A stretch of 54,258 nucleotides of DNA from assembly GCA_017410195.1 (NCBI GenBank), contig JAFQRF010000007.1, forward strand, positions 1 to 54,258, read 5' to 3'. The notes beneath the pieces are model-generated. The model saw nothing but the letters and a program-made list of their open reading frames with translations. It was not told the origin of the DNA and ran no database searches. The position numbers and the translations under genes are program-made. Of this stretch, positions 8,080 through 17,624 are shown one piece after another. Positions within the stretch are counted from its first letter, which is position 1; every line of letters starts with the position of its first letter. This DNA comes from Clostridia bacterium (lineage in GTDB: Bacteria > Bacillota > Clostridia > Oscillospirales > Acutalibacteraceae).

Positions 8080-8122
8080 ATAGAGGTATACAAAAGTATA
8101 TTTATTCAAGGAGGAATAACAA

Positions 8123-9142
8123 ATGAAAGTCTTTATGATTGGCGGAACCGGTCTTCTCGGCTGTGAAGCTGCAAGAATCTTCATCGAAAGAGGCCATCAG
8201 GTTAAGAGCGTTGCTCTTCCCCCTCTCCCCGAAGGTGCTCCCATTCCCAAGGAAATGGAAATCGAGCTTTGCAACATCTATGAAAAAACAGATGACGAAA
8301 TCAAGGAAATCATGAAGGGCTGTGACTGCTTCGTTTTCGCAGCAGGTATCGACGAAAGAGTTGAATTTCCTGCTCCCGTTTATGATGCATACTATAAGTA
8401 CAACATCGCTCCCCTCAAGAGAATTCTTCCTCTCTGCAAGGAAATCGGCATGAAGAACGCCGTTATTCTCGGCTCATACTTTGCATACCTTGCAAAGGAA
8501 AGACCCGACATGAAGCTCACAGAGAAGCATCCGTACATCAGAAGCCGTATCGACCAGGAAGAAGTTGCTTTCTCATATGCAGACGAAAACTTCGACGTTG
8601 CTGTTCTTGAGCTTCCCTATATCTTCGGCACTCAGCCCGGCAGAAAGCCCGTTTGGGTTATCCTCATCGAGCAGATCAAGATGATGGATAAGCTTCCCTG
8701 CACAATGTATCCCGGCGGCGGTACAGCAATGCTCACAGTCCGTCAGGTTGGCGAGGTTATCGTCGGTGCAGCAGAAAAATCAAAGGGCGCAAAGGCATGG
8801 CCTATCAGCATGTATAACCAGACCTGGAAAGAATTCCTCAAGATTGTTTATGCTGCAAGAGGCATGGGCAACAACAGAAAGATTATCAGCGTTCCTCCCT
8901 GGATGATGAGAATGGGTCTCGGCAAGGTCAAGAAGGAATATGCCGAAAAGGGCATCGAAAGCGGTATTGACGTTGACGGACTTGCAGATATCATGGCTCT
9001 CAATCTTTTCATCGACAGAAAGTATTCTGTTGAACTCGGCGCAACAGAGGATGATATCAAGGCGGCTATCACAGATTCAATCAAGGTAAGCCAGGCTTCC
9101 TATGACGGTACTGTCAAGCTCCTTGAAATGAAGGGTGAATAA
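8123..9142 (+). CDS. NAD(P)-binding SDR / epimerase-like protein
   Basis: A 339-residue extended short-chain dehydrogenase/epimerase-type protein. The Rossmann motif is MIGGTGLLG (5-13). The usual YxxxK catalytic pair is not clear: the matching region reads HPYIRSR, with Arg where Lys is expected, so catalysis may be altered. It has a strong AAGGAGG site and its own promoter. It is followed by a hairpin terminator, then a GNAT-oxidoreductase fusion and a sugar-type transporter, which suggests a carbohydrate pathway. The substrate is not inferable. Confidence 0.8.
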   Translation: MKVFMIGGTGLLGCEAARIFIERGHQVKSVALPPLPEGAPIPKEMEIELCNIYEKTDDEIKEIMKGCDCFVFAAGIDERVEFPAPVYDAYYKYNIAPLKRILPLCKEIGMKNAVILGSYFAYLAKERPDMKLTEKHPYIRSRIDQEEVAFSYADENFDVAVLELPYIFGTQPGRKPVWVILIEQIKMMDKLPCTMYPGGGTAMLTVRQVGEVIVGAAEKSKGAKAWPISMYNQTWKEFLKIVYAARGMGNNRKIISVPPWMMRMGLGKVKKEYAEKGIESGIDVDGLADIMALNLFIDRKYSVELGATEDDIKAAITDSIKVSQASYDGTVKLLEMKGE

Positions 9143-9150
9143 TTAATATT

Positions 9151-9176
9151 GGGGCTGTTTATAACAGCCCCTTTTT
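9151..9176 (+). terminator. Intrinsic terminator between first and second operon genes
   Basis: Arms GGGGCTGTT and AACAGCCCC, a three-base loop and five T. It sits inside the gene cluster, so it may make downstream genes less expressed than the first (inference). Confidence 0.75.
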
Positions 9177-9197
9177 GAGCGAAAAGAGGTAAAAATT

Positions 9198-11042
9198 ATG
9201 TCACAGTTAAAAATGTACTGGCTCAAAGGCACTCCCGTAAGAGACCTTGATCTTCCCGAAGGCTATTCAATTGTAAACTACAAGGAATGCACCGAAGATA
9301 AAGCAGCTTGGGTTGAATGCTGCAAAAACGGTCTTGTCAGCGATGACACAGCACCCGAATTCTTTGACGAATGCGTTGCAGGTGTTGACGACTGCGTTCC
9401 CGAAAAAGACGTTTTCTTCCTTGATTATGAAGGCGAGCATATCGGTACTATCGCGGCAATTTTCCATCCCGAAAACAAGGTCGGTCAGGTTCACATGGTT
9501 GGCATTAAGACCGAATTCAGAGGCAAGGGTCTCGGAAAATATATCAACAATACCGCTGTTAAAAAGCTTGCGGCTCAGGATGCGGAATATATTTATCTCA
9601 CCACCGATGAGTGGCGCATGGGCGCAGTCAAGAGCTATCTTTCAGAGGGCTTCATCCCTGTTGAATATGACGAGGATATGAAGGCTCGCTGGGAATGGAT
9701 GCTCTGCGAGCTTGATGTTGACAGCGTTGACATGGTTTATGAGGACTGCTCGTTCTGCAGAAAGCTTGAAAAGGCTCCCGTTGTCAGAGTCGGCGTTGTC
9801 GGTGTCGGCAGAGGCAGAACGATGATTAACCATTGCGATAAGGTCAAGGGCGCAAAAACCGTTGCGATCTGCGACAACTACGATATCCTTCTCGACAAGG
9901 CAAAGAAGGACTATGCCGACAGAGATATTACTTTCTATGATAACTATGAGGACTTCCTCAATCACGATATGGACGTTGTTGTTCTTGCAAACTTTGCAAC
10001 AGAGCATGCTCCCTTCGCCGTCAAGGCACTTGAAAAGGGCTTCCATGTTCTCAGCGAGGTTCTTCCCGTTCAGACAATGAAGGAAGCCGTTGAGCTTATC
10101 GAAGCCGTTGAAAGAACCGGCAAAAAATATTTCTACGCAGAGAACTACTGCTACATGGGCGCTCCCAAGAAGATGAGAGAGCTTTATCTTGAAGGTGAGC
10201 TTGGCGAATTTGAATACGGCGAAGGCGAATATATGCACAACTGCGAAAGCATCTGGCATAATATTACCTTCGGCGACCCCGACCATTGGCGCAACAACAT
10301 GCATGCATGCTACTACTGCACGCATTCAATCGGTCCGCTTATTCATATTACCGGTCTTAAACCCGTCAAGGTAACGGGCTTTGAGCTTCCCTTCAACGCA
10401 AGAATGGAAAGAATGGGCGCAAAGGCAGGCCCCGTCGGCATCGAAATGATTACTCTCGAAAACGGCGCTGTTCTCAAGAGCATCCACGGCGTAGGTCCTT
10501 CAAGAAACTCGGTTTGGTACAGCATCTACGGCTCAAAGGGCAGAATGGAATGCGCCCGTGAGGATGCTTGCGAAAGCGACCACGTCAACAAGCTTTACGT
10601 TAACCTTGATGAATATGAAGGTCAGAACATAAACGAACCCGAAGAAAGATCAACCGGCGATGCGTTCTCACGCCTTGCAGCTCCCTCGGGTCACGGCGGT
10701 TCGGACTGGTATGTAATGCACAACGTTGTTGAAACCGTCAGAGGCAGAGACAATATGGATATTATCGATGTTTACGAAGCAATGGATATGTTCCTTCCCG
10801 GCATGTTTGCTTACCGTTCGGTGCTTAAGGGCGGAATTCCCCTTGATGTTCCCGATCTCCGCAACCCCGAAGAGAGAGAAAAGTGGAGAAACGATACGGA
10901 ATGCACCGCAGCAAATATTGCGGGAGATATGCTTGTTCCCAGCTATTCAAAGGGAAATCCCGATATTCCCGAAGAAACCTATAAGGCAATCGAGAAGAAA
11001 TTCGAAGAAGAATGGGCAAAGAAGATTGCAGAAAACAAATAA
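9198..11042 (+). CDS. GNAT acetyltransferase fused to Gfo/Idh/MocA-like oxidoreductase
   Basis: A 614-residue two-domain protein in one uninterrupted frame. Residues about 20-170 form a GNAT fold with the acyl-CoA motif RGKGLG (108-113). From about 195 a Rossmann domain begins, VRVGVVGVGRGR, typical of Gfo/Idh/MocA sugar dehydrogenases. The family's catalytic EKP motif after GFHVL is here EVLP (287-290), so the usual lysine is replaced by valine. An alternative catalyst or lost activity is possible. It lies between the SDR gene and a GPH-family transporter, all on one strand. It may process an amino-sugar-like compound (inference only). Confidence 0.82.
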   Translation: MSQLKMYWLKGTPVRDLDLPEGYSIVNYKECTEDKAAWVECCKNGLVSDDTAPEFFDECVAGVDDCVPEKDVFFLDYEGEHIGTIAAIFHPENKVGQVHMVGIKTEFRGKGLGKYINNTAVKKLAAQDAEYIYLTTDEWRMGAVKSYLSEGFIPVEYDEDMKARWEWMLCELDVDSVDMVYEDCSFCRKLEKAPVVRVGVVGVGRGRTMINHCDKVKGAKTVAICDNYDILLDKAKKDYADRDITFYDNYEDFLNHDMDVVVLANFATEHAPFAVKALEKGFHVLSEVLPVQTMKEAVELIEAVERTGKKYFYAENYCYMGAPKKMRELYLEGELGEFEYGEGEYMHNCESIWHNITFGDPDHWRNNMHACYYCTHSIGPLIHITGLKPVKVTGFELPFNARMERMGAKAGPVGIEMITLENGAVLKSIHGVGPSRNSVWYSIYGSKGRMECAREDACESDHVNKLYVNLDEYEGQNINEPEERSTGDAFSRLAAPSGHGGSDWYVMHNVVETVRGRDNMDIIDVYEAMDMFLPGMFAYRSVLKGGIPLDVPDLRNPEEREKWRNDTECTAANIAGDMLVPSYSKGNPDIPEETYKAIEKKFEEEWAKKIAENK

Positions 11043-11056
11043 AAAGGAGTGTCCTT

Positions 11057-12547
11057 ATGCAAGACAAAAGATATGTCAGCAATAAAGAGCGTTGGATGTA
11101 CGCTCTCGGTGCAGGCGGTCAGGGCATGATTTATGCCATGATGTCGAGCTACATCAGTGACTACTACGTCAACGTTCTTCAGCTTCCCCTTATGTTCGTG
11201 CTTATCCTCATGCTCGGCGCAAGAGTATGGGACGCAATAAATGACCCGATGATGGGTATGATCGTTGACAGAAGAACGATGAAAAACGGCAGAATGAAGC
11301 CTTATATCATTATGGCAACCCCCATTATTGCTATTCTCACACTTCTTATGTATCTCAGCCCCAATCTTGAGCAGATGCCGCTTATGATTTTCTCGGCGGT
11401 TGTTTACATTCTCTGGGGTATGGCATACACTATGGCGGACGTTCCCTTCTGGACTCTCCCCAACGTACTTACTCCCAACTCAAAAGAGAGAAGCGACGTT
11501 ATTTCGTTCACAAAGATTATCAACAGCATCGGTTCGGCTCTTCCCGAAGTTCTTTTCCTTGCAATTCCTCTTATCCTTAATGCGATTTACGCAAAATCAG
11601 GCAACGCGCCCAATCCGCTTGATTTCGAAAAGAGAAAGTATTTCCTCATTGCACTCTTTGCCGTTGTTATCGGCGGAATAATGTATGTCAACTGCTATTT
11701 CCATATCAAGGAAAGAGTTACTCTCCCCAATAAGAAGAAGATTCCCGGTCAGCCCGGCAGCCTTTCAAGAATTTTCCGTTGCAAACCCCTTGTGCTTGTT
11801 GTTGCAATGGGTATCCTTTCAAGCGGCAGATATCTTGTTCAGGCGGCGGCAATCCATGTTGCACGTTATTCCTTCTATATCGGACCCGAAAATCCCACTC
11901 AGGCTGATATCCTCAACAGCATAAGCCTTGTCAAAACCATTTTCCAGGTCTGCACAATCGTCGGCATGTTCGGCACAACTCTCCTTATGCCCATGCTTAT
12001 GAAGAAGTTCGACTATAAGAAAATTGTTATCACAACCTGTCTTGCAGGCTTTGCGGCAAGCCTTGTTACAACCGTTATCGGTTATGCAACAGACCTTGCA
12101 AGCATCTATATTCTCGCACCGTTCATCATTATCCAGTCAATCCCTCTCGGCGTTATCAACGTTATTTCGTATGCGATGATTTGCGACAGCCTTGACTACA
12201 TGGAGCTTACAACAGGCGTGAGAGAAAACGGTCTCGGCTCGGCTTGCCAGGGCTTCATCAACAAAATCGGCAACGCTTTCTCAACCTGCGGCATCATCGT
12301 GCTTTATATGGCAATCGATATGGACCCCGCTGCAATGCTTTCAAAAGAAGCTATCATGGCTGCAACCGATGTTGACCCCGGTCAGAGATTTGCAATGTTT
12401 ACTCTCGTTTCGCTCCTTCCCGGTATCAGCATGCTTCTCTGCTCAATCCCGATGTTCTTCTATAAGATTTCGGGCAAGAACAAAGAAAAAATGCTTGCCG
12501 ATCTCGCTGAAAAGCGCGCAAAGGAAGGCTTTGCGGTTGTTGAATAA
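11057..12547 (+). CDS. GPH-family (MelB-like) sugar:cation symporter
   Basis: A 496-residue membrane transporter with about 12 hydrophobic segments. It shows the early ARVWDAINDPMMGMIVDRR motif characteristic of the glycoside-pentoside-hexuronide symporters. I chose ATG 11057, which has AAGGAG at 11044-11049; a longer frame from 11012 overlaps the previous gene without such a site. It imports a sugar or glycoside with a cation and presumably feeds the two upstream oxidoreductase-like enzymes. The substrate cannot be told from sequence. Confidence 0.88.
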   Translation: MQDKRYVSNKERWMYALGAGGQGMIYAMMSSYISDYYVNVLQLPLMFVLILMLGARVWDAINDPMMGMIVDRRTMKNGRMKPYIIMATPIIAILTLLMYLSPNLEQMPLMIFSAVVYILWGMAYTMADVPFWTLPNVLTPNSKERSDVISFTKIINSIGSALPEVLFLAIPLILNAIYAKSGNAPNPLDFEKRKYFLIALFAVVIGGIMYVNCYFHIKERVTLPNKKKIPGQPGSLSRIFRCKPLVLVVAMGILSSGRYLVQAAAIHVARYSFYIGPENPTQADILNSISLVKTIFQVCTIVGMFGTTLLMPMLMKKFDYKKIVITTCLAGFAASLVTTVIGYATDLASIYILAPFIIIQSIPLGVINVISYAMICDSLDYMELTTGVRENGLGSACQGFINKIGNAFSTCGIIVLYMAIDMDPAAMLSKEAIMAATDVDPGQRFAMFTLVSLLPGISMLLCSIPMFFYKISGKNKEKMLADLAEKRAKEGFAVVE

Positions 12548-12562
12548 TTAAAACGGTTAAAC

Positions 12563-12637
12563 GTAGGGGACGACCTCCGTGTCGTCCCGCGAAATTTCAT
12601 CAAAGCTGACGGCGGGATGTGGGCATCCCGCCCTACA
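12563..12637. repeat. Two REP-like hairpins between transporter and typA
   Basis: The first is a GGGACGAC/GTCGTCCC stem (12563-12589); the second is GGCGGGATG/CATCCCGCC followed by CTACA (12610-12637). Both belong to hairpin families repeated across the window. Confidence 0.75.
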
Positions 12638-12733
12638 CAAAACATGTTCAGGTAAGGACGGAGTCCTTCCGAATCTGTTATATATTGTTTATTCATTATT
12701 CTCTGAAATGCTTTTAAAGAAAAGGTGACACCC

Positions 12734-14554
12734 TTGTCCAACAAAAAAGATTTAAGAAATATAGCTATCATAGCTCACGTTGACCACGGAAAAACAACCC
12801 TTGTTGACGAAATGCTCAAGCAGAGCGGCACTTTCCGCGAAAACGAGCAGGTTGCCGACAGAGTTATGGACTCCAACGACCTTGAGCGTGAGAGAGGAAT
12901 AACAATCCTTTCCAAAAATACTTCTGTCCATTATAAAAATACTAAAATCAATGTTGTCGATACTCCGGGTCATGCCGATTTCGGCGGCGAGGTTGAACGC
13001 ATTCTTATGATGGTTGACGGCGTTCTTCTTCTTGTTGATGCATTTGAAGGCTGTATGCCCCAGACGAGATTCGTTCTCAAAAAGGCTCTCGGTCTCAAAA
13101 AGAAGGTTCTCGTTGTCATCAATAAGATTGACCGTCCCAATGCTCGCCCCTATGAGGTTGTCGATGAAGTTCTTGATTTGTTCATCGATCTCGGTGCGGA
13201 CGAAGATCAGCTTGAATTCCCCGTTGTATATGCCAGTGCAAGAGACGGCTATTCGAGCCTTGACCCGAGCGACCGCAGCGGCAATATGCAGCCCCTCTTT
13301 GATGCGATTCTCGAAAATATCGCTCCGCCCGAAGGTGACCCCGATGAGCCTCTCCAGGTGCTTTTTTCAAGCCTTGACTACGACGATTACGTCGGCAGAA
13401 TCGGTGTCGGCAGAGTCGAAAGAGGCAGAATCAAGAAAAATCAGCAGATTACACTCTGTAAAGCTGACGGTACAACCGAGAATGTCAAGGTTTCGCGCCT
13501 TTATCAGTTTGAAGGTCTTGCAAGAGTTGAATGCGAAGAAGCCGAGGCAGGTGATATCATCTGCGTTTCAGGCATTGAAGGCATCAACATCGGCGAAACT
13601 GCCTGCCATCCCGACCACGTTGAGGCTCTGCCCTTTATCAAAATAGACGAGCCTACCATTTCGATGAATTTCATCGTCAACGACAGCCCGTTTGCAGGCA
13701 AGGAAGGCAAGTTTGTAACAACGAGAAATATCCGTGACAGACTCTTCAAAGAAGTTGAAACAAACGTAAGCATGCGAGTTGAAGAAACCGAATCAACCGA
13801 CACCTTCAAGGTTTCGGGCAGAGGCGAGCTTCATCTTTCAATCCTTATCGAAACAATGCGCCGCCAGGGTTATGAATTCCAGGTTTCAAGACCCAAGGTT
13901 ATCTTCAAGGAAATCGACGGTCAGCTCATGGAGCCGATGGAGCTTCTTATTGTTGAAGTACCCGAGCAGTATGTCGGCGCGGTTATCGAAAAACTCGGCT
14001 CACGCAAGGGCGAGCTTGAGAATATGGGTTCCCGTGAAGGCGGCTCAACCCACCTTGAGTTCAAGATTCCGTCAAGGGGTCTTATCGGCTACCGTGCCGA
14101 ATTCCTCACCGACACCAACGGAAACGGTATTATGAATCAGCTTTTCGACGGCTATGCACCTTATAAGGGCGATATTCAGACCCGTGAAAGAGGTTCAATC
14201 GTTGTTCACGAAACGGGTATGAGTACCGCTTACGGACTTTTCAATACTCAGGACAGAGGACGTCTTTTCATTCCTGCAGGTGTTGAGGTTTATGAGGGTA
14301 TGATTGTCGGCGAATGCGCAAAAAATGAAGATATAGTATGTAATGTATGTAAAACAAAGCATCTTACAAACACCCGTGCATCAGGCTCGGACGATGCGCT
14401 CAGGCTTGTGCCTCACAGCGTACTCAGCCTTGAGCAGTGCATGGAATTCATAAAGGATGACGAGCTTCTTGAGGTAACCCCCACCTCGCTCAGACTCCGC
14501 AAGCGTATACTTTCAAAAGAACTTCGCATGAAGCAGCAGTTCAAGAAGAAATAA
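12734..14554 (+). CDS. typA: TypA/BipA ribosome-associated GTPase
   Basis: A 606-residue translational GTPase related to EF-G. It shows the P-loop AHVDHGKTT (14-22), switch region RGITI, DTPGHADFGGE, NKIDRP, and a full C-terminal region specific to TypA (GRGELHLSILIETMRRQGYEF; RGLIGYRAEFLTDTNG). TypA helps 50S ribosome assembly, especially under stress. I chose TTG 12734 because AAGGTG ends six bases upstream; GTG 12725 is an in-frame alternative. It is followed one base later by ribF. Confidence 0.95.
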   Translation: MSNKKDLRNIAIIAHVDHGKTTLVDEMLKQSGTFRENEQVADRVMDSNDLERERGITILSKNTSVHYKNTKINVVDTPGHADFGGEVERILMMVDGVLLLVDAFEGCMPQTRFVLKKALGLKKKVLVVINKIDRPNARPYEVVDEVLDLFIDLGADEDQLEFPVVYASARDGYSSLDPSDRSGNMQPLFDAILENIAPPEGDPDEPLQVLFSSLDYDDYVGRIGVGRVERGRIKKNQQITLCKADGTTENVKVSRLYQFEGLARVECEEAEAGDIICVSGIEGINIGETACHPDHVEALPFIKIDEPTISMNFIVNDSPFAGKEGKFVTTRNIRDRLFKEVETNVSMRVEETESTDTFKVSGRGELHLSILIETMRRQGYEFQVSRPKVIFKEIDGQLMEPMELLIVEVPEQYVGAVIEKLGSRKGELENMGSREGGSTHLEFKIPSRGLIGYRAEFLTDTNGNGIMNQLFDGYAPYKGDIQTRERGSIVVHETGMSTAYGLFNTQDRGRLFIPAGVEVYEGMIVGECAKNEDIVCNVCKTKHLTNTRASGSDDALRLVPHSVLSLEQCMEFIKDDELLEVTPTSLRLRKRILSKELRMKQQFKKK

Positions 14555-14555
14555 T

Positions 14556-15461
14556 ATGACAGAAACAAAAACCGCCGTAACTCTCGGCAGCTTTGACGGA
14601 CTCCATAAAGGACATATTGCGGTTATTGCCTGTGCTTTCGAAATGCAGAAGAAGCACGGGCTTCTGCCTTTGGTACTCCTTTTTGACAGACATCCTATGC
14701 TCACCGTTTCGGGCAAAGCGCCGGACATGATACTCCAGCCGACCCTGCGTGACGGGCTTATTGCAAAAACAGGAGCAGGAAAAAGAATTGTTTCTTTCAG
14801 AGAAGTGCGGAATATGACGTGCCGTGAATTTTTTGAGAAAATTCTTATCGGAAAGCTAAACGCAGGCGGTATTTGCTGCGGCTGGAATTATCGATTCGGC
14901 AAAAACAACGAGGGCGGAACCGAAGAATTAAAAGCTCTCTGCGAGGAATACGGCGTAGAGCTAAAAATAACTCCGCCTGTCGATTTCGGCGGCTTTCCCG
15001 TCAGCTCAACGAGAATAAGGCAAGCGGTTGAAAACGGCGATATTGCTCTTGCAAACGCAATGCTCGGCAGAGAATTCCGATATAAGCTGACTGTTGTTGA
15101 CGGTCAGCACCGAGGCAGACTTATCGGCTCACCGACCATAAACCAGCGTTTTGAAGAAGGTTTTGTGAGACCGAAAAAAGGTGTTTATGCATCCGTCACC
15201 GTTGTTGACGGCAAAGAATATCCGTCGGTTACCAATATCGGTCTGCGCCCCTCATTTGAGAATGAGGATTTCCGAAGCGAAACCTGCATTCTCGGCTTCA
15301 GCGGCAACCTTTACGGGCAGGAGATTGAAGTCAGACTTCTTGAATATCTGCGTGACGAAATAAAATTTGACTCAATCGACGAGCTTTCGGCACAGATTAA
15401 TGCGGATGCCGAAACATCGGAAGAAATATTCAAAAACAGAGGTGAATTGGGCGATGTATGA
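14556..15461 (+). CDS. ribF: Bifunctional riboflavin kinase / FAD synthetase
   Basis: A 301-residue enzyme converting riboflavin to FMN and then FAD. The N-terminal nucleotidyltransferase has GSFDGLHKGH (the HxGH class motif). The C-terminal flavokinase part has HRGRLIGSPTINQRF and VTNIGLRPSFE. The length matches family members. The start ATG follows the typA stop by one base, and the last eight bases overlap the next gene, so typA-ribF-udg is one operon. No FMN riboswitch is upstream. Confidence 0.95.
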   Translation: MTETKTAVTLGSFDGLHKGHIAVIACAFEMQKKHGLLPLVLLFDRHPMLTVSGKAPDMILQPTLRDGLIAKTGAGKRIVSFREVRNMTCREFFEKILIGKLNAGGICCGWNYRFGKNNEGGTEELKALCEEYGVELKITPPVDFGGFPVSSTRIRQAVENGDIALANAMLGREFRYKLTVVDGQHRGRLIGSPTINQRFEEGFVRPKKGVYASVTVVDGKEYPSVTNIGLRPSFENEDFRSETCILGFSGNLYGQEIEVRLLEYLRDEIKFDSIDELSAQINADAETSEEIFKNRGELGDV

Positions 15462-16026
15462 GAATTGGGAACAGCTCAAAAATGACTGCATGCAATGCAG
15501 AAAGTGCGGTCTTTGCGAAACGAGAACAAATCTTGTTTTCGGCGTAGGCAACGAGAATGCCGAGGTTATGTTTATCGGCGAGGGTCCGGGCGAAAATGAG
15601 GATTTGCAGGGCGAGCCTTTTGTCGGCAGAGGCGGAAAGCTTCTCGACAAATATCTTGAAGTGATAGACCTTGACCGCAAAAAAAATATCTATATTGCGA
15701 ATATGGTGAAATGCCGTCCGCCCAAAAACCGTGACCCTCTTCCCGAGGAGCAGGATATGTGCATTGACTGGCTTCGTGAGCAGACAAGGCTCATCCGCCC
15801 GAAAATCATCGTCTGTCTCGGAAGAATTTCGGCGCAGAGGCTCATTTCAAAGGATTTCAAGGTTACAAAGCAGCACGGCGATTTCATCGAAAAAGGCGGC
15901 ATCCTCTTTATGGGAACGTTCCACCCTGCCGCACTTCTGAGAAATCCCAATCAAAAGCCCGATGCGCTTGAGGATTTTCTCGCTCTCCAAAGAAAAATCA
16001 AGGAAGTTTGTGAACACACATATTAA
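15454..16026 (+). CDS. Uracil-DNA glycosylase, family 4 type (Fe-S cluster)
   Basis: A 190-residue enzyme that removes uracil from DNA to start base excision repair. Motif A is GEGPGENEDLQGEPFVGRGG and motif B FHPAALLRNP. Several cysteines lie near the N-terminus (CMQCRKCGLC) and in MVKCRPPKNRDP, where the family binds a 4Fe-4S cluster. A longer frame upstream exists, but AGAGGTG before ATG 15454 fixes this start, which overlaps the end of ribF by eight bases. Confidence 0.93.
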   Translation: MYENWEQLKNDCMQCRKCGLCETRTNLVFGVGNENAEVMFIGEGPGENEDLQGEPFVGRGGKLLDKYLEVIDLDRKKNIYIANMVKCRPPKNRDPLPEEQDMCIDWLREQTRLIRPKIIVCLGRISAQRLISKDFKVTKQHGDFIEKGGILFMGTFHPAALLRNPNQKPDALEDFLALQRKIKEVCEHTY

Positions 16027-16071
16027 ACAATAATCATATTTTATGATTATTTGGAATAATGGTAAAAATTC

Positions 16072-16102
16072 AACCCGCCGTTTCATTGCGAAACAGCGGG
16101 TT
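16072..16102. terminator. Hairpin between udg and GH4 gene
   Basis: Arms AACCCGC and GCGGGTT enclose a second stem, GTTTC/GAAAC. It is followed by an A/T-rich stretch with only a short T-run. It may serve the convergent udg and GH4 genes in both directions. Confidence 0.55.
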
Positions 16103-16248
16103 ATTTAAATTATTAAAACTGTAGGGGTTGTGATGCCTCGACAACCCGACAAATAATGCATGCGGGACGACACGGAGGTCGTCCCCTACGATAAATTTGC
16201 AATAATTACGCATTAAAACTTTAAGCGCAGCTCCCATTAACTTTGCAC
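16103..16248. repeat. Repeat-filled gap after the udg terminator
   Basis: No gene was seen. It holds a GTAGGGGTTGT/ACAACCC hairpin (16122-16149), a GGGACGAC/GTCGTCCC hairpin (16163-16190) and a fragment of the ACTTTGCACTT module up to the end of the GH4 gene. Confidence 0.65.
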
Positions 16249-17571
16249 TTAATTATAGTCCTTCATATATTCCCCGTGGGCTTCGATAAGCTCGTCAACC
16301 ATAGCCTTGATATCGTCAATCGAAAGCTCGGCGGCGGTATGAGGTTCAAGCATTGCAGCCATGTAGATATCCTCTCTCTTCTTTGTGACTGCAGCATTGA
16401 TTGTCAGAAGCTGTGCGTTGATATTGGTCATATTCATTGCCGCAAGCTGAACGGGAAGCTTGCCGACATGGCAGGGATGAATTCCGTTGCCGTCAATAAG
16501 GCAGGGTACTTCAACGCAAGCATCGGCAGGGAGATTGTCAATAAGACCCGTGTTGAGTACGTTGCCGCCGATTTTGTAAGGTCCGCCGGTAACGAGAGCT
16601 TCCATGATGTAGGATGCATATTCGCCCGAACGCTCATGGGTAATCTGTCCGTTGTCAAGAATTCTTTCCTTCTCAGCCTTCCAGCCGGCAATCTGATTTA
16701 CGCAGCGGCGGGGATATTCGTCAAGAGGAATGTTGTATCTCTCGATAAGCTCGGGATACTTATCCTTGATGTAGAAGCAGTTGTATTCTGCGTTATGCTC
16801 GCTGGACTCCGTACAGTAATATCCGAAGTTTCTGATATATTCAAATCTTACCATATCGCTGTGTTTTTCTCTGTCATTCATTTCAACGGCTCTTCTGCGG
16901 ATTTCGGGATAGAGGTCATTGCCGTCCTTATCCTGAATTTCAAGCAGCCAGCCCATGTGATTGATACCGGCGATAAGCTCTTTTCTGCCTTCAAGCTTAT
17001 CTTCCATACCGAGACGGTTAAGAAGATCCTTTGAACAGCTCTGAACGCTGTGGCAAAGACCGATTGTCTTTATCTTGGTGTATCTCTGCATATATCCGGA
17101 AAGGATTGCCATGGGGTTTGTATAATTGAGGAACCATGCATCGGGGCAGACTTCTTCCATATCGTTTGCAAAATCCTGAAGAACGGGAATTGTTCTGAGA
17201 CCTCTCATGATGCCGCCGATGCCGAGAGTATCGGCAATGGTCTGGCGCAGACCGTACTTCTTGGGAACCTCAAAGTCGATAATTGTGCAGGGGTCATAAA
17301 GACCGACCTGAATCGCATTAACAACAAATGTTGCTCCTCTGAGCGCATCCTTTCTGTTTTCAACGCCGCAGTATTTTTCAATCTTTGCTCTGCCTTCGTT
17401 AATGTTTTTGTTCATTGCGCTGAGAATTATATAACTGTCCTCGAGTCTTTCTTCGTCGATATCATAAAGTGCTATTGTGCTGTCACGAAGTGCAGGAGTA
17501 CACATACAGTCTCCGAGAACGTTTCGGGCAAAAACGGTGCTGCCCGCACCCATGAAAGTAATTTTTGGCAT
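16249..17571 (-). CDS. Glycoside hydrolase family 4 (alpha-galactosidase MelA-like)
   Basis: A 440-residue enzyme of the NAD- and Mn-dependent GH4 family. It shows the dinucleotide motif GAGSTVFARNVLGD (8-21), the metal/active-site region LCHSVQ with adjacent Cys and His, and NHMGW. Overall similarity in the N-terminal half is best to alpha-galactosidase and alpha-glucosidase members, but the exact sugar is uncertain. It has a strong AAGGAGG site and its own promoter with an inverted-repeat operator. It lies opposite an FGGY sugar kinase, suggesting a sugar-use locus. Confidence 0.85.
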   Translation of the reverse strand: MPKITFMGAGSTVFARNVLGDCMCTPALRDSTIALYDIDEERLEDSYIILSAMNKNINEGRAKIEKYCGVENRKDALRGATFVVNAIQVGLYDPCTIIDFEVPKKYGLRQTIADTLGIGGIMRGLRTIPVLQDFANDMEEVCPDAWFLNYTNPMAILSGYMQRYTKIKTIGLCHSVQSCSKDLLNRLGMEDKLEGRKELIAGINHMGWLLEIQDKDGNDLYPEIRRRAVEMNDREKHSDMVRFEYIRNFGYYCTESSEHNAEYNCFYIKDKYPELIERYNIPLDEYPRRCVNQIAGWKAEKERILDNGQITHERSGEYASYIMEALVTGGPYKIGGNVLNTGLIDNLPADACVEVPCLIDGNGIHPCHVGKLPVQLAAMNMTNINAQLLTINAAVTKKREDIYMAAMLEPHTAAELSIDDIKAMVDELIEAHGEYMKDYN

Positions 17572-17596
17572 TGTTAATTCCTCCTTATCGAGTGTT

Positions 17597-17624
17597 AACT
17601 TTAATATATCACACCGTTAAAGTT
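17597..17624. promoter_or_regulatory. Operator-like inverted repeat over GH4 promoter
   Basis: AACTTTAA (17597-17604) and TTAAAGTT (17617-17624) form an eight-base perfect inverted repeat with 12 bases between. It covers the -10 box of the GH4 promoter. No regulator gene is adjacent. Confidence 0.5.

Noticed and set aside
9700-9800. Possible frameshift joining two separate genes (GNAT and oxidoreductase)
   Set aside because: The frame is continuous with no stop or shift, and no internal ribosome site was seen at the domain border.
9642-10325. 227-residue minus-strand ORF
   Set aside because: Lies antisense to the oxidoreductase domain, whose frame has clear motifs.
14500-14556. FMN riboswitch ahead of ribF
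   Set aside because: ribF starts one base after the typA stop; there is no leader.
16243-17034. 263-residue plus-strand ORF
   Set aside because: Complete antisense of the GH4 gene, which has its motifs, promoter and ribosome site.
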